A stretch of 64,000 nt of DNA from Sphagnum compactum (GCA_965153455.1 OZ234501.1:7068001-7132000), one strand, 5' to 3'; counted from the first letter of the stretch, positions 11,391 to 25,088 are shown. Numbers and translations are program-made. The notes: generated by a model not told the origin, from the sequence alone.

Positions 11391-11871
11391 GTTGTTGTTG
11401 TTGCAGCAGTAGTTTCTCTCTACTACTACACACATAAATTTATTTTTAGAAATTAAAATAATTGTGATTTTTATTTATTTTTTTAATTTATTTTTTGGTT
11501 TTGGGTTTGATCAGATGTCAGTTTTTATTCTATGAATTCTAACAAACAAACCAACAAAGAAAGTAAGAAAGAAAGAAAGACAGACACACAGACAGAGCTG
11601 ACAAACACACTCTTTTTGACTGTCATCCAGGAATGCAGAAGAACTAGTAGGCAAGGCAAAAAAAAGAGGTTTGGGACTTGACATAGTGTGAATCCAGCCA
11701 GTAGCTAATGTTGCAAAAATATGTATGAATCATGATTATGAACAAGATTTTTTAAATTTTATTTTATTTTTTAATTTTATTTTTTTTTCCATTCACAAAA
11801 AGGATGTGATAAGCACATAGTTAACTTCTATACATGCATGCATGCATGCATGAGAACTCTAATGAATTTTT
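11391..11871. other. no gene seen
   Basis: AT-rich sequence with a GAAA/GACA-rich patch near 11560-11600 and a CATG microsatellite at 11833-11852 directly before the next array. Confidence 0.4.
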
Positions 11872-12380
11872 TATGTTGCTTCTAACCATGGTAACAATCC
11901 TGACCTTTTTTAGGTTGCTTCTAACCATGGTAACAATCCTGACCTTTTTTATGTTGCTTCTAACCATGGTAACAATCGTGACCTTTTTTAGGTTGCTTCT
12001 AACCATGGTAAAAATCCTGAACTTTTTTTTCATTGCTTCTAACCATGTTAAAATTCCTGAATTTGTTTAAGGTTGCTTTGAACCATGGTAAAAATTCTGA
12101 AATTTTTTCAGGTTGCTTCTAACCATGGTAAAAATCCTGAATTTTCTTAGGTTGCTCCTAACCATGGTAAAAATCCTGAATTTTGTTTTATTGCTTCTAA
12201 CCACATGTGGTAACAATCCTGAATTTTCTTCAGTTGCTTCTAACCATGGTAAAAATCCTGAATTTTGTTTTGTTGCTTCTGACCACATATGGTAACAATC
12301 CTGAATTTTCTTCAGTTGCTTCTAACCATGGTAAAAATCCTGAATTTTCTTAGGTTGCTTTTAACCATGGTAAATATCCA
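11872..12380. repeat. minisatellite of about thirteen 39-42-bp units with a palindromic core
   Basis: The unit is GTTGCTTCTAACCATGGTAA followed by AATCCTGAATTTTCTTAG or variants. Each unit carries the palindrome ACCATGGT, which is extended to ACCACATGTGGT in one unit and to the near-palindrome ACCACATATGGT in another. The first three units carry CCTGACC or CGTGACC, and later units carry CCTGAA. Translations on both strands are artefacts of the period. Confidence 0.9.
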
Positions 12381-12586
12381 ATCCTAAGATTAAATCAACG
12401 TCTCTGAGTCAAAATCTAACATTTTTTTGAATTGAATATGGCCATGCACTTTTTTTTTTAGTGTAATTGTAGGTAGCCTTACATAGCGTAATCGGCCTGT
12501 GGGGTTTCAACAAAGCATATTGCCCTTGGAGGTGAGCATTCTGTTTCTTTTTAAAATTCACACCAGCATTTCAACGCATTTTTCAT

Positions 12587-13370
12587 GTGATAGTTGGCAA
12601 GTATTTTGGTTTTAGATTTTCAAAACCCTCAAATAATTGGTGGCTTGGAGTTGGTGGGTTAGGGCTGATTGACCAAGAAGAGGTGTTGTCAAGCTTACTA
12701 TGCAAATGGATCCTAAAAGCTTTGGAGCCAAATGGTTTGAACCTAAATACTTGGCTTAGGTACAAATTGGCTCAATGTATGCCTTTTCAGCATAAGAAAT
12801 GGGCTCTTGGCCTCAATCGAGCATTAGTAAGAGGCCATGTCTCCTCCCCATTTGGATCTAAGATGTGGGTTCAAATGATGAAAGCTTGGAAATATATGGT
12901 AGACAAGCTATAAATTGAATCCATTTTTGTTGCCCAAGTCTGTCAAAAGAATTAGTCAATGGTGGGGTTCCTCCTTTAAAGGTTGTGAGTTCAATATTTC
13001 CTTTTCAACAACCAAAAAATTGCATGAAGTGAAACTAAGGAAAATAAGTGATTTATGGAATTGAGAAGACAAATGTTTTGTGCTCTTGGGAGGTGATATG
13101 GTTTGGTTCAAGCTTGGAGAAGGCGAATAGTGTAGTTGGCAAAGGATTTTAAAGAGCAATCCCATCATGTTGGAATGAAGAGTTCATTAACCCTACCATG
13201 GGCTAATGTTGGAAAATGGATAGGCATCTTTGAAGAAACATATGTCCAAAGACCCAATTACAACATCATTTTCCACATCAAGCTAGTTTGATCCAACCTT
13301 TTGTGGACAAAGATCTATAGAAGGCAACACTAATAATACCCAAGGACATCCAAGCTATGATATAGGGGCC
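12587..13370 (+). pseudogene. remnant of a LINE-type reverse transcriptase C-terminus
   Basis: The open stretch 12587-12913 reads GGLGLIDQEEVLSSLLCKWI, then LEPNGLNLNTWLRYKL and MWVQMMKAWKYMV. This matches the pattern downstream of the polymerase core in plant non-LTR retrotransposons (GGLGLID..., KW..KALEP, LR..L, W..I..AW). Downstream, short frames broken by stops (for example WNEEFINPTMG) fit decay of the same protein. The polymerase motifs themselves (such as FADD) are not present. The far end is approximate. Confidence 0.65.
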
Positions 13371-15927
13371 CATTTGATGTTTCTTCAACCTGTGAATAAT
13401 GGCAATGAATTAATTCACTAGAAAGAGTTAGGTTTGCTCTCAATTGAGGTTGAAAAGCTTAGGATTGAAGATGGTATTTTGGGTGGTTCAAAGACCTTGA
13501 GTATGACTTAGGATTATGGAGATGAAATGGACTGTGAAGAGATGATGAAATATAATGCAAAGTAGGGGAGAAGGAAGGAGTTCAAGCCAAGAAGACAATT
13601 CATAAAAAACGTACATGATATGTGGAAAAAGACTCCTATCGAACTTCTAGATGAAGTGGAAGGACATATGGGTGAAACACAAAGCCAAGAAGGAAGCTAG
13701 CTTCCTTTGATTGTTATGGTACCAAGCTTTTGCTCTCAACTCCTAGAATGGAAGATAGATCAAACCATCCCAATGGACTACCCCTCATGTGACTTGACAA
13801 CTTTGGAACTTATAACTAGTACCCATAGATCTTAGTAATGCCCACATGCAAGGATGGCATGGGAGACAGCCTTCACAATTTTGTACCAACTAAAGGCACC
13901 TCCCACATCAATTGTACGTAAAAATTGTTAAGTTTAAATCAATGTATATTTAGCAAGAGGCTACATATTAGCTTTAGAAGTTTTAGTTATCTTTGGTTTT
14001 TTTTGTGTGCATATGGTTAAAGAAAAAAGACCTAGCATTCGATGATAATGGGTGTCATGAGTCAAGCTTTAAAAAATAATTATGTGTGAGAAGACTTGGA
14101 ATTGTTGCATATTACGAAAATGATTAAGAAACATTTAGGAGGCGAACACGAACTCCTAAAGTTGTTTGACAAAGTTTGATGCCCCTATTAAACCATTTGT
14201 GTGTGGGATGGGTTGAAGTTCAAGTAGCATTATCAACCACTAGGAGCTATGGTAGTTTTATTTCGGAGAGATGTGGTCCTAGTTGGCTTGGGGGTGAGTT
14301 CCTTTGCTCCCCTTGTATTAGTTCCCTTTTAATAATGGATTCTTCCATTTGTGCCCGAAAATAAATTGAAAACGGTGTCTTTCATGGGAGAACCCACCAA
14401 AAACCTTTATTTGAGCAATGATGGTTAATCAAATAATGGTTATTTATTTATTCTTAATTATTGACATTCATGATTATATATTAATTTCAATTTTTTAATT
14501 TTTTGAGACCATAGTTATGAAATCAAATAATTGCCCCAAAAATTTAAAATAACATGTTTTCAAACATGAATGGCCTACTAAGTGCCCATGGGTTGAGCTT
14601 GTTACAAATCTTGAAAGGATAAACAATGAAAGCATTAGTAATAATGTTTCAATAATGCTTTTAGGCACTTTAACTTCATTATAATTATTTCAAACTTATT
14701 TAAGTCCCTTTATAATATATATAACATTGTTGTATAAAGCCCATGCCACACTCGATGTTTAAGGCATAATTTGTAATGTTGTACTTATATTAACATGTGT
14801 TCCATTTAGCATTTTGTCATCATGAAACTAACATCATCACTTTAAATTTTAGCAAAATTTCAACATTGAGTCCACATCAAGCATTGACTACTAGGTACCA
14901 TTTCAATTTCAATAATAAAGTTGTGAATGTTAAACTTTTCCCTCTTCTTTTTGGTTGTAGTCTTTCTTGAACTTTCTTGTGATGACATGCTACATATAGG
15001 TGATCATTTGGAGTGAAATGCGTTGTTGTTGCGTGCTACCTTTAAGTGTTTGTTTTTTGAGCTTCGTTGTTGTTTTGCTGCTTCCTTTTAGTATGCATTT
15101 CAATAATTTTTTTGTTTTCATGTGTTGAAAAAGATAGTTGTTGTCATGATGTGTTGCTAAATTTTTTATTATTGTGGCATGTTGTGCACATGTGTTCTTT
15201 TCAAGCAACATGTGTTACAATTATTGTTGCAAATTATTTTTAGGTATTTCAAATTGTGGTACTATTTCACATGCTTCTTTTAAGTATGCATTTCAAACTC
15301 CATCTATATTGTGTGCTAAACAACTCCATTGTCATTGTTGGTTTTGATTCCACATACCTTGTAAAAAAAATTTCATTGTTGTTATAGGTTTTTTTGTTGT
15401 GTTTGCATTGCATATGTGGGTATAAACTTTACAACTTCATAATGGTTCTTGTTCATTAGCTCTACATTGAAAGAGCTTTGTTGTGAAAAATTGCAATTGC
15501 ACTCCATCATTTGGGTTACCAAACTTTACAATTACAACTATTGTTTAAGGGTTGGAGGAGCAAATAGGAACCACGTTGACTACATTGACCTTCTTGCACA
15601 ATTTGCAGGTATGTATACATGTGTGTATGTACATGAGTTTGTCGTTTATGCCAATGGAATACCTTTTTGCGACATACATTTGTTTTCAAATTGTCATTGT
15701 TTCAATCTCAATTTTTTTAAAAATCACAAATGTTTCTCTATTTATGTAAATTTCACCATGTTTATTATCATGGACTAATATCAATGGTCATTGGTGATTG
15801 GTGGTTTTGTCATTTTGGTTCAAGCTTTGTAGTGGTTGTGTACAATGTCCCCATCAAATTACCCTATGTTGTTAGCTACAATTTTATCATTGTACATGGA
15901 ATTGTATCTGGAATTTGATATCATACT
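13371..15927. other. no supported gene; AT-rich, probably decayed transposon sequence
   Basis: All frames are short and broken. The region between the LINE and Harbinger remnants may hold further pieces of either. I recognise none of them. Confidence 0.4.
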
Positions 15928-17130
15928 AGCATTTATTTCAATATATGATTACATGATGTCATGTAGTTTGTTAACATTTGGTGAAGAGTTGGGACATTGG
16001 GTGAAATCACAAACAACGACATGGTTTAGTCATTTCTTGTTGATAAAATATGATAATAAAAGTTGGAATGAACAATTTCGAATGCCAAAAAATACATTTA
16101 TGGATATTTGTATCCATGCAAAACCTATGATTTAAAATTAAAATACAAAGTATAAAAAAGAAATCTTCATTTTAATTTGAGTTTCACATGTGACCAACAA
16201 GTTTGCACAAGGTGTAAACATCTTGTATTCAAGTGTTTACTGTTGGGTGTTTTATTGTAGTTTTTATATGTTGTGTGAAGTGATAATGGTAATCAACATA
16301 ACGTTTGGAAAATTCATAAATTAACTTGTGGGTAATAATATGCAAATTGTCATGTTGGATTTCAAAAATTGGTGTGGAATGCTTAGTGTGATGGGTGTTA
16401 TAAATGGAAACCAAATTTGTATAACAAAGCCAACTAGTGTTTTTTTGAAGGATTATTATTATCAAAAGATAAGGGTTTATAACATTATAGTTCATGCAAT
16501 GGTTGACAATTAGAAAAGGTTCCTAGATGTTTTTGTAGGGTTGTTTGGGAGTGTGAATGATGCATGTGTGTTGAGGAAGTTTAAGTTGTATCAATATGCA
16601 ATACATGGGAGGCTCTTTGACATGGTTGTTTGGTCACAAGACAAGCTCCATATGGAGTGCCAAATATATATGGAATGCCTATATATATACTTGACAATAA
16701 AGGTTACCCATTATTTTTCAAATGGTTCACGACATCACATTTAAAAAAAGGGAAACAATACTTAATGTTGGAATTGTTGTATGGTTGTAAGCATAAAAGG
16801 GGGAGATCAGTTGTGGAAATAACCTTTGAATTATTGAAAGAAAATTTCATATTAAATTTTCTAAAAAAAAATTTGCACGTAATTATAATTATGCTTGATA
16901 TCTTTAGTGTTTATTTCTTGTTACACAATTTAATACTCGATAGGAAAGAGGTAAATATTGAAAAATTCATGTAAATGATTGATATGGAAGTTATAACACA
17001 AGATGCCAATTATGCATTAAATGGATCAAATCATGGTGGAAACATGTTTGGATCTAATTCAAAAAGTTTTCAAGGGAACAACATCACTACAACTTAGAGA
17101 TCTACCTTGGTGTTCGATGCAATTAAAATT
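15928..17130 (+). pseudogene. decayed PIF/Harbinger transposase
   Basis: Successive broken frames follow the order of a HARBI1-like DDE transposase: LTFGEELGHWVKSQTTTWFS, FRMPKNTFMDIC, CGMLSVMGVINGNQICITKP, FLDVFVGLFGSVNDACVLRK, IYGMPIYILDNKGYPLFF and HKRGRSVVEITFELLKENF, then LLHNLILDRKEVNIEKFM. The first catalytic Asp of the usual GxIDGTH motif is Asn here (GVINGNQ). The ND and VE positions remain. Stops and frame shifts separate the blocks, so it cannot encode an active transposase. Terminal repeats and the partner MYB-like frame were not found. Confidence 0.85.
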
Positions 17131-20100
17131 CTCTAACAAATCAAAATGGCAAATGCATGACGTATTCAATTTTGTCTTATTTGCATCTTTTCAATTCAAA
17201 TGTTTATAATTGCAAAACCTTTATTTATTTTAAGTTCATGACTTCATATCTTCATGTGAAATAATATTCATGTCTTATTGAGCTTGGTGTAGGTGTTGTT
17301 GTTGCCATCACATTTTCATAGAAATATTTTATGATTACAAGGCTCATTATTTATATGATCCTTATGTTTTGTTGAGTTTTATTGATTTCTATGTCTTGAA
17401 GTTTGAAATACTCTAGATCCTTTTGTAACATCCTTTTTGTGCTTGAACATGTATTTTTTTAATTCATAGATTAGCCTCATGGATTTCGTTGACTAATTAA
17501 ACCAAAACCACATTACTTCTTTTAATTACTTTTACTAAACATTTGTGAGTGGATGTTGATTTTCTTTTTACACATGTGCATTCCTCACATGGCACTTGGA
17601 TTGAATACCATAAGCATTGTTTGCAACTAGTTTTGAATTGTTTGATGCACATTATGGTATGGTAATACTTTTACCTCTTCTTGGATTTGGTTGTATTGGT
17701 TGTCTTGGTTGTATTGGATTTGAGGTAGCAAGTTGGTCTTTTCTAAAATTGGATTTGCATTTACATTTGGAAACATAGGTTAAAATGTTGAACTTTGTTG
17801 AATTATAGTTGTCCTTGGGGTTTTGAGTTCGATTAAGGGTAAGAAAAGTTTGTTGGTTTACCCTATGCATCCTATCCAATTGTGTGAAGATTCAAAGGCA
17901 TTGCCTCAATTATGTTTTACTTCCAATGCTTTTACATATGTTTGCATCATGAGTAGCAAGAAATCTAATACATATATTTCAACTATCTCTTCATTGTTCA
18001 ACTTTTCAATGAACTCAAGGTCGTTACATAGCAAAGAATCACGGTAATTGCTGCATGGTACACATTGTCACATGGGTTCATGAAATTTTGTATATTTGAT
18101 GTATTGAAACAAGGTCTACTATTCATGAATGAGGCAATGGGCTCAAAGTACACTTTGTTAAAGTTTTTGGGCAAGCCTTATGTGTTTTTGTCTTCTATAC
18201 ACATGTCCTAGTATTTTTCGTTATGTCTTGTTACCATTCCTGTAATCATGTATATCTTAATTTTTAGTTTCCATACAAAGACCCCCATTTATCCTTGTAG
18301 CCTAGTCCATTGCAATGATGCTCATAACGATCATTGGCCATTACAACTTTTGAGATGTGCCTTCATTTTGTGACTAATGTTTCCATGAATCAACAACTTC
18401 CAAGCTAGTTTCAAGCTCAACTTTCTTTGCATTGATGAGTGTAATGATTTCAAAATTTTCCTAATTGGCTTGTGTTGGTTTTCTTGTTCTGATTTTAAAA
18501 GATTTGATGAATTTAACAATTTTTATTTCCTTTTACTCTTACAAGATGGACCCAACGTCCATGCACTATTTTTAGTGAGATTTGTGAAATATGTATGGAA
18601 TATCAAAGTTCCATACATCGTTCTTTTTTTGTTTTGGGTTTATTTATGTTTACAAAGAAATTGAAACAACAATTTTAGGGAATTCAAGTTACTTAGAATG
18701 CCATTTGTATCACTAATTGTTGAAGCAATTAAATTTGATGTTTGTGTTATTTGTTGAGGAACATTCTACTTTATATTGAACCATTGAAGGTCAACAATTG
18801 ATGATGTTATTTGTTGGAGACTCCTAAAAACCAACTAATGTTCATTGTTGACAAACAACATTTTGGTTCATGTAATGTTGAATTAATGTTAGGTAGTAAC
18901 ACATTTTTGGATTCTACAATTATTTATCACCTTAATCATTGAGATACCATTATCATTACTACCACGTGTGGTGTGGGCATAAGTACAGTAAACATTTTTA
19001 ACATTAATTGAAATTACCATTTTGAAACATGAAAAATTAGGGCAAAAGCATGGTTAGGTGGTTCAAAAGTGTTGTTTGAAAGTCCATAATCTAGCATTAA
19101 TGATGTTTTTTACAATTTTAACAATTATCAAACCATAAATCCAATAATTATCCCCTATGCTTTTAATCATAAATATTAATAAGTCGACCTATGAATATCC
19201 TTAAACATGTGATTGATCAAAAAATCCATGCAAAGGATTATTATTTTTTATGTGAAATGGACTCTCAAAGATAAAAAATTACAACAATCATGTCATTTAA
19301 AACTTTTAAAAATTAAAAAAATATATATTATGAAAGTTTCAATGCACTTCATTAATAAATTCTTCATTTGATGATGTTTTATTTTTAATTTTAATTTTGA
19401 CACTATTTTGACATATTTTTTGAATACACATTTTTTATTTTTTATGTGTGACAAATGCAATGTTGTCATTTCAAAAGTCCATTACGAGTCCATAATCTTT
19501 TTAAAATTTATCCATAATTTATGATGATTTTCATTAAAGTCTATGCCAACATAAATAATTAAAAAATTGACAATGTTAATTTTGAACATGGCTTTAAATT
19601 TTACATTTGTGTGTAATTTGAAAAAATTACAAGTGTGATAGTCCAAACTATCCACCTATTCATGTTTTCACCCATTAAACATTAGTTACACATGGTGTTA
19701 GTTGTTTTATTATGACCTTGCCCTTTGGTTTAATGTTAGAATGTACACACAATGGTTCTTCAAACAGGTGAATTTTCCATTCTACATCTCCATCATTTAA
19801 TGGAATGACTCAGAAACTTGTTATGACTTGGAATTGTAGCATGTTATAAGTAATTATGGTTTCACAAGTTGGAATTTTTTCATGAGTCCATGTTTGTGTA
19901 ATGGATGGACCTCAACATTGATTACAAATTATGTATTGTCTCTTTTATCATGATTGTCAATTTGTAGGTCCACCTTCCATTATAATCGGCAAAGTTCATT
20001 TATGGAACTTTCTTGAACAACATCAAATGTAATGTCTACAATAAATAACATCTTCAACTTCAAGTAATTTTTTTGAATTTGAGAATTTGTATTGCATTAA

Positions 20101-21949
20101 TTTTGTTAGACAAAGAAGTTGCTATTGTTGACACTTTGCACAAAAGAGATTGCAATTTGGGTACAATTGCGAAACAACAAGCCAAAAATGATGTCAAATT
20201 GTGTTGAAAACTACGATTTTTTTCATACATGCATGTGTGGTGCCACTCAAATGGCATGTTAATTATGGCAAGTTGTGTTTTATGACTATTATGGATGTTG
20301 AGAAATCTAAATTGAACTATTGGATCTTTTGATTTGAGCAAATAAGCTTTAAAGTTAAGCAGGTGCCCTATCAAACATTATTAATTTCATAAAGGGGCTC
20401 TTGATTTTCACGATATACAAACTTTTTGATGTTTAATTTTTTGGTAGTAGTGGGGGACTATTAAACCCATATAAAAAAAACTCAAAATATAATTTTTTAA
20501 TGATTTGATGGTCTTTTCAAAATAAATAAATTTTTAGTCTATTTGATGTTTATGAGTCTTTTATAACATGTAAATGTGATGTGATGTAAATGGTGTTTAA
20601 AACAAAGTTGTAGTTTATAATACAAAAAATCAAAACTCAAAATAGTTAACATGTTTTTGGCATGATTTGAAATTGTCATCACTTTTCAAAACGAAACACA
20701 TAAATCTAATGTAAAATTTTACATTTTAACAAAATCATATTTATTCAAAAATGATTAATAAAAAAATGTGATATATTGGAGAAACTATGGTAAGTAAAAA
20801 TAAAATAAAATAATACTTTATTAAAAAAAAATTCTAATTTTTATTTTTATTTTTTTGACAAAAAAAGCTATGGTCCTTTCAAACAAAGTAAACATATTGG
20901 CTCCTTGATTTATGATTTCACCCATCTATTAGTCCCTACACAAAGCTTTTAGAGTTAAAGCTTTTGATGAACAACTTGGGAGGATTGTGGTGACAAATGA
21001 AAAAACTTGGATTCCTGTGGTTTTCATTTGGTTAGGGTGCAAGGCAAAATACAAATTGATAAATGACATGGCTATGGCTTGATGGATGTCCTTATCGCTA
21101 TAGATCTTTGGACAATTCGCTTATCAACTAGTAAGGTACCCTAAAAAGCATTATCCTTCATATGTTTGTCCATGAAATCAATGGAGCTATGGTCTTGTAG
21201 AGGCACTAGAAAATAATTAATCATGTGTTATCTAAAGAAAAAAGAGGCTATTGTTTCAAAAGGAACTTGAATTGATGTGGTTTTCATTTGGTGGGATCAA
21301 GGAAAAAGTCTAGAGTGACACATGGTAGGGCTATGGCTTGATGGAAGTCCATAGTGTTGTAAAACTTTTGTATAAACCTTTGTTTTTGTGCAAAATTTTG
21401 ACAAAAGAATGTCGCAAATTCAATAATTACACTTAATTTGCGCCCCTAATGTACATGTAACAATTCCAATGCCACCATTTACTTCAAAATTTTAAACTTC
21501 AAAAATTGTCAAGACGTAGAGCCATCCTACCAAAATGCAACTTGGGGAAGATTGCCACTTGAAACCACCATGCTTAGATAGCTAAAGGCCAAATGAGCAA
21601 AATCAAAGGAACCCAAATTTTTTTTGTTGGAACAATGGCATTCAGCTTTTTGGAAATGATGAAGATCATGGTAGTTAGATTTTTGCAATAGTACCAAACT
21701 AATGTCAAAAGGGGATTGGGAACATGAATATGTATCTAGACTCTAGAGCTAAGTACATGTAGTGCTTTTGGCCAAATGGGCCATTTTATTTGTCCTTGTG
21801 GCGTAGTCAAGTATATAAAAGCACTATATAGTCTTTTAGACCTATCCTTCCATTCTCCATATTCCCTAGCTATAAGCCTCACCCAATTCACATTACTACT
21901 CTTGTCCATCCTTGAGATGATGGTAGTTGCCCTTTGAAATTACCTTTGC
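17131..21949. other. no gene seen; long AT-rich stretch
   Basis: Nearly five kilobases without a convincing coding frame, tandem array or recognised element. A few short homopurine and A/T runs occur. Confidence 0.5.
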
Positions 21950-22445
21950 AAATTGACTAATGTTCTTTTACTAGTCACTCCTTGGAAATAATTGATTATT
22001 GTGGTTTTACAAATCACTATTTGAAATTGATTAATGGGCTTTCTCATACCCACTCATTTGAAATTATTTTATGTGCTTTTTTCTTAATTAGTACTTTTTG
22101 CAATTGATTAATATGCTTTTTCCTAATCACCCATTTCAAATTAATTAATGTGCTTTCTCCTAATTACCACTTTCCAATTGATTAATATGCTCTTCCCTAA
22201 TCACTCACTTCAAACTAATTAATGTGCTATCTCCTAATTACCACTTTGCAATTGATTAATGTGCTTTTCCTAATCACCCATTTTCAAAATAATTAATGCG
22301 CTTTCTCCTAATTACCACTTTGCAATTGATTAATTTTCTTTTTCCTAATCACCCAATTCAAACTAAATAATGTGCTTTTTCTCCTAATTACAGCTTTGGA
22401 ATTGATTAATGTGCTTTCTTCATTATCACCCATTTGAGAGTAATT
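21950..22445. repeat. minisatellite of about twelve ~41-bp units of two alternating types
   Basis: Units built on AATTGATTAATGTGCTTT and TCCTAATCACCCATTTCA alternate with units built on AATTAATTAATGTGCTTT and CTCCTAATTACCACTTTG. The higher-order period is therefore about 83-87 bp. The left copies are the most diverged. Confidence 0.85.
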
Positions 22446-22591
22446 AATTAAAATTTATAAAAACAAAATTCATCATCCCTTCCCTTCGATAATTTGGAAG
22501 ATATTGAAATGTGACTTTCTCCTTGTCGGCCTTTTGGAGGCACATACATATATATATGGTAGGGGGTATGATGGGAAGCAAAGCAAGATCC

Positions 22592-22626
<35 letters not shown>

Positions 22627-23874
22627 TTTTGCGGATGTGGATGATGCAAAAAAACCTGCAACAATTTCTAAGTGAAAAAGGTTCTCAAAAGCACATTGAA
22701 AGGAAAGTGGAACAAGGAAAAAGGTGACAAAAAGGTAATCAAAAAAGGACTTTTCATTGATGCAAAAGCACACTTGACTAACATCCACCCAGATTTTTTT
22801 CTTTGTGTGTGTGTGTGTGTGTGTGTGTGTATACGGATGTGTTTTTCCATGAATGAATAAAGGATTAAAAAGTACCCGATACACCACCGCACTTTACAAC
22901 ATACATAATCAACCTTTGATCGACATAGAAGAAGAAGCCTTGGTGATGGAAGAAGAAGAAAAAGTCGAGGCCAAAAAGAGTTGAAAAAGAGGAGAATGGA
23001 TATGATTAGCCTAGCATGTGAAAGAATGGAGCCCCCTTTTTCATGATTCTTGTTTTGGACACTACCCAATCCCCCAAACTTGATAAATGTACCAACTAAA
23101 AAAGAGAAAAAAAAGAAAAAAAAAACCACAATGTAGAAATCTGGAATTTCTTTTAAAAAAAAATAGGAATTATTAATATTCCATATGGGGGATTTTTTGG
23201 CAAAAAAAGAAAAAAAATCCATTGAATTTACAACTTTTTTTCTTTGTTTTCCCTCAAAATTTCACAACAAATGCCAAATTTCACACCTGAAAAAAAAAAG
23301 AAAAAAGAAAAAAGGAAACAAAAAAGGCGGCTCCTAATCCAACAATACTAGGAGACATTTGTGAAGAAGTTATGGGCTTTTATTAGAATATTATTGGCTT
23401 GGGATATTTGCTTGCAAGTTGTTGAGATATTATTAGGTTTTCATGAAAAAGGACTTTGTTGTCTTTACTTCCTTGTCCATTTCCCATCCATGGAACCAAC
23501 CCATACTTTCAAATCCTTATTGTTGTAGTAGTACTCAATTTTGCCCCTCTTCCACTTTGCAACAATTATCATACTTAGTAGACTTTGCCATCATGGGGGG
23601 GGGGGGGGGGGGGTGAGCTTTCCTCAAAGGCATCACATAAACCAAGGTTCCCCCTCCCACCCCATACCTCCATACAAGAAGTAGCCTAGTACAAGGACTA
23701 TTATTGTTGCTTTTGTTATTGACAAATACATAAAACTCAAAGAGACATACTAGGGTACATACATACATTGTGTGCATGTAGATAGGTTCTTGAGAGGAGA
23801 GGAAAGGAAAGGAAAGGAAAGGAAAGGGAGGGGAGGGGAAGGGGAAGTCTCCAGCATTTTTCCCCAAAATTTGG
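22446..23874. other. no gene seen; microsatellite-rich
   Basis: Contains TC repeats (about 22594-22623), GT repeats (about 22805-22830), several A/AAAG runs, a G-run of about 17 (23597-23613), and GGAAA/GGGGA repeats (about 23798-23845). Long apparent frames here are low-complexity artefacts. Confidence 0.5.
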
Positions 23875-24207
23875 TTGGCCTTGCCTACCAAGGCAAGGCT
23901 ATTGTGTTTAGATGCATTATAGAGTATATAGTAGCTTAAGGGATTTTGGCCCCTAGGTAATAATAATAATAGGTCTCTATTTTTATATAAGGATTTTCGA
24001 AAGATGATATTTTGGCTTGTGTTGAAACTTGAGGAATGTAGTTATAGAGTTATAATATTGTGAAGGATTTTGGTTTCTTTTAGAGGAGTTTTTGAAGATT
24101 ATATTTTTGCATGGTGAAATATTTGAGTTTTCATAATTCTTCTTTTGCCTTAAAATACATACTTTTTAATGTAAATGGCAAGGCCACAATGTGACACACC
24201 CCTTGTT
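23875..24207 (+). repeat. dispersed repeat, copy 3 (forward orientation)
   Basis: Third and shortest copy of the ~350-bp repeat. It has clean ends: TTGGCCTTGCC on the left and GGCAAGGCCACAATGTGACA then CACCCCTTGTT on the right. It lacks the poly-T expansions of copy 2, so it may be closest to the source form. Confidence 0.8.
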
Positions 24208-24951
24208 AAATGATATATGTGACAAATGTGTATATATATATTGCTTTGGTTATTTTGGGTTCCTTTGATTTGGTTATAGGTATTTGGGGACAAGGAATTA
24301 CACTCTCTCTTGAAAGTTGAAACCACCCAATACACCAAAGTCATTGTATTTCCCCACCCCCTTCCCCATTTCTTTCTTCCATAATTCTTTTCTCACAAAC
24401 TTTCCAAAATTGAAGGAAGTTCACCCATCATGGGCGCTTTAGTAGTTAGTTCCTTGAAATTTTCAATCATCCGGGGGTGCCCCTGGGGTGCCCCCTCTCT
24501 CCCCCCCCCCCCCTTGTGACTAAGGAAAATGACCAGGTTAACGGATGGGGATGAAGGGTCAAATAAAACAATTGAGGGCGGACGGCGTAAATAGTTGGTG
24601 CGTATGGGTCACTTCTTTTCAAGGCCTTACATTTTGTGTTATTATTTTAACATGGATGATGAAAATACACATGTATTTGGTCGAAATGTCACCAAATGTG
24701 ACCATATTCAAGCTCAAAAAAAACTGAAGTTTGCAACTGACTTGTTACACTACTCATCAAAGTATTCACTAGGGAGGGATTCTAAAGCCAGTCAATTATT
24801 TCAAAAGACCCCACCAAAGTTAAATAAAATAATATTATATAAAGTACATAAAAAATCTATTGTCCATGACATCGTATTTGTGGTAGGGTCCCCTACCACT
24901 CCAAAAATAATTAAAAAATTGTTCAATTAACTCTCATTGTTGTGTAAGACC
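24208..24951. other. no gene seen
   Basis: AT-rich sequence with a C-run at about 24503-24513 in a GGGGTGCCCC-rich patch. No frame is convincing. Confidence 0.4.
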
Positions 24952-25088
24952 ATTTCCATAGGAGATTGAAAGTGGCTAAATTTGAAGTTTAGAAACAAAA
25001 AACTCAATGGGATTTTCCCCTATGGAAATGCAAGATTAGAAAAACTTCATTAATCTTCAATTTAGCCACTTCAATCTCCATAGGAAAT
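24952..25088. repeat. inverted repeat with ~35-bp arms, loop ~67 nt
   Basis: Arm 24952-24987 (GGAGATTGAAAGTGGCTAAA core) pairs with arm 25055-25088 (TTTAGCCACTTCAATCTCC core), with single-base bulges and a few mismatches. It could be a foldback element or a small-RNA hairpin. It ends less than 50 bp before the 94-bp array. Confidence 0.75.

Noticed and set aside
11821-12295. Short 'proteins' with repeated ASNHGKNPEF-like units
   Set aside because: Translation of a ~40-bp minisatellite. All strands and frames give similar pseudo-repeats.
17652-17879. Minus-strand frame near the Harbinger remnant as its MYB-like partner protein
   Set aside because: Only a Pro/Gln/Asn-rich stretch is visible. 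The Trp pattern of a MYB/SANT repeat is missing.
23597-23613. G-run as a G-quadruplex or regulatory element
   Set aside because: It is a single homopolymer among many microsatellites, with no gene nearby.
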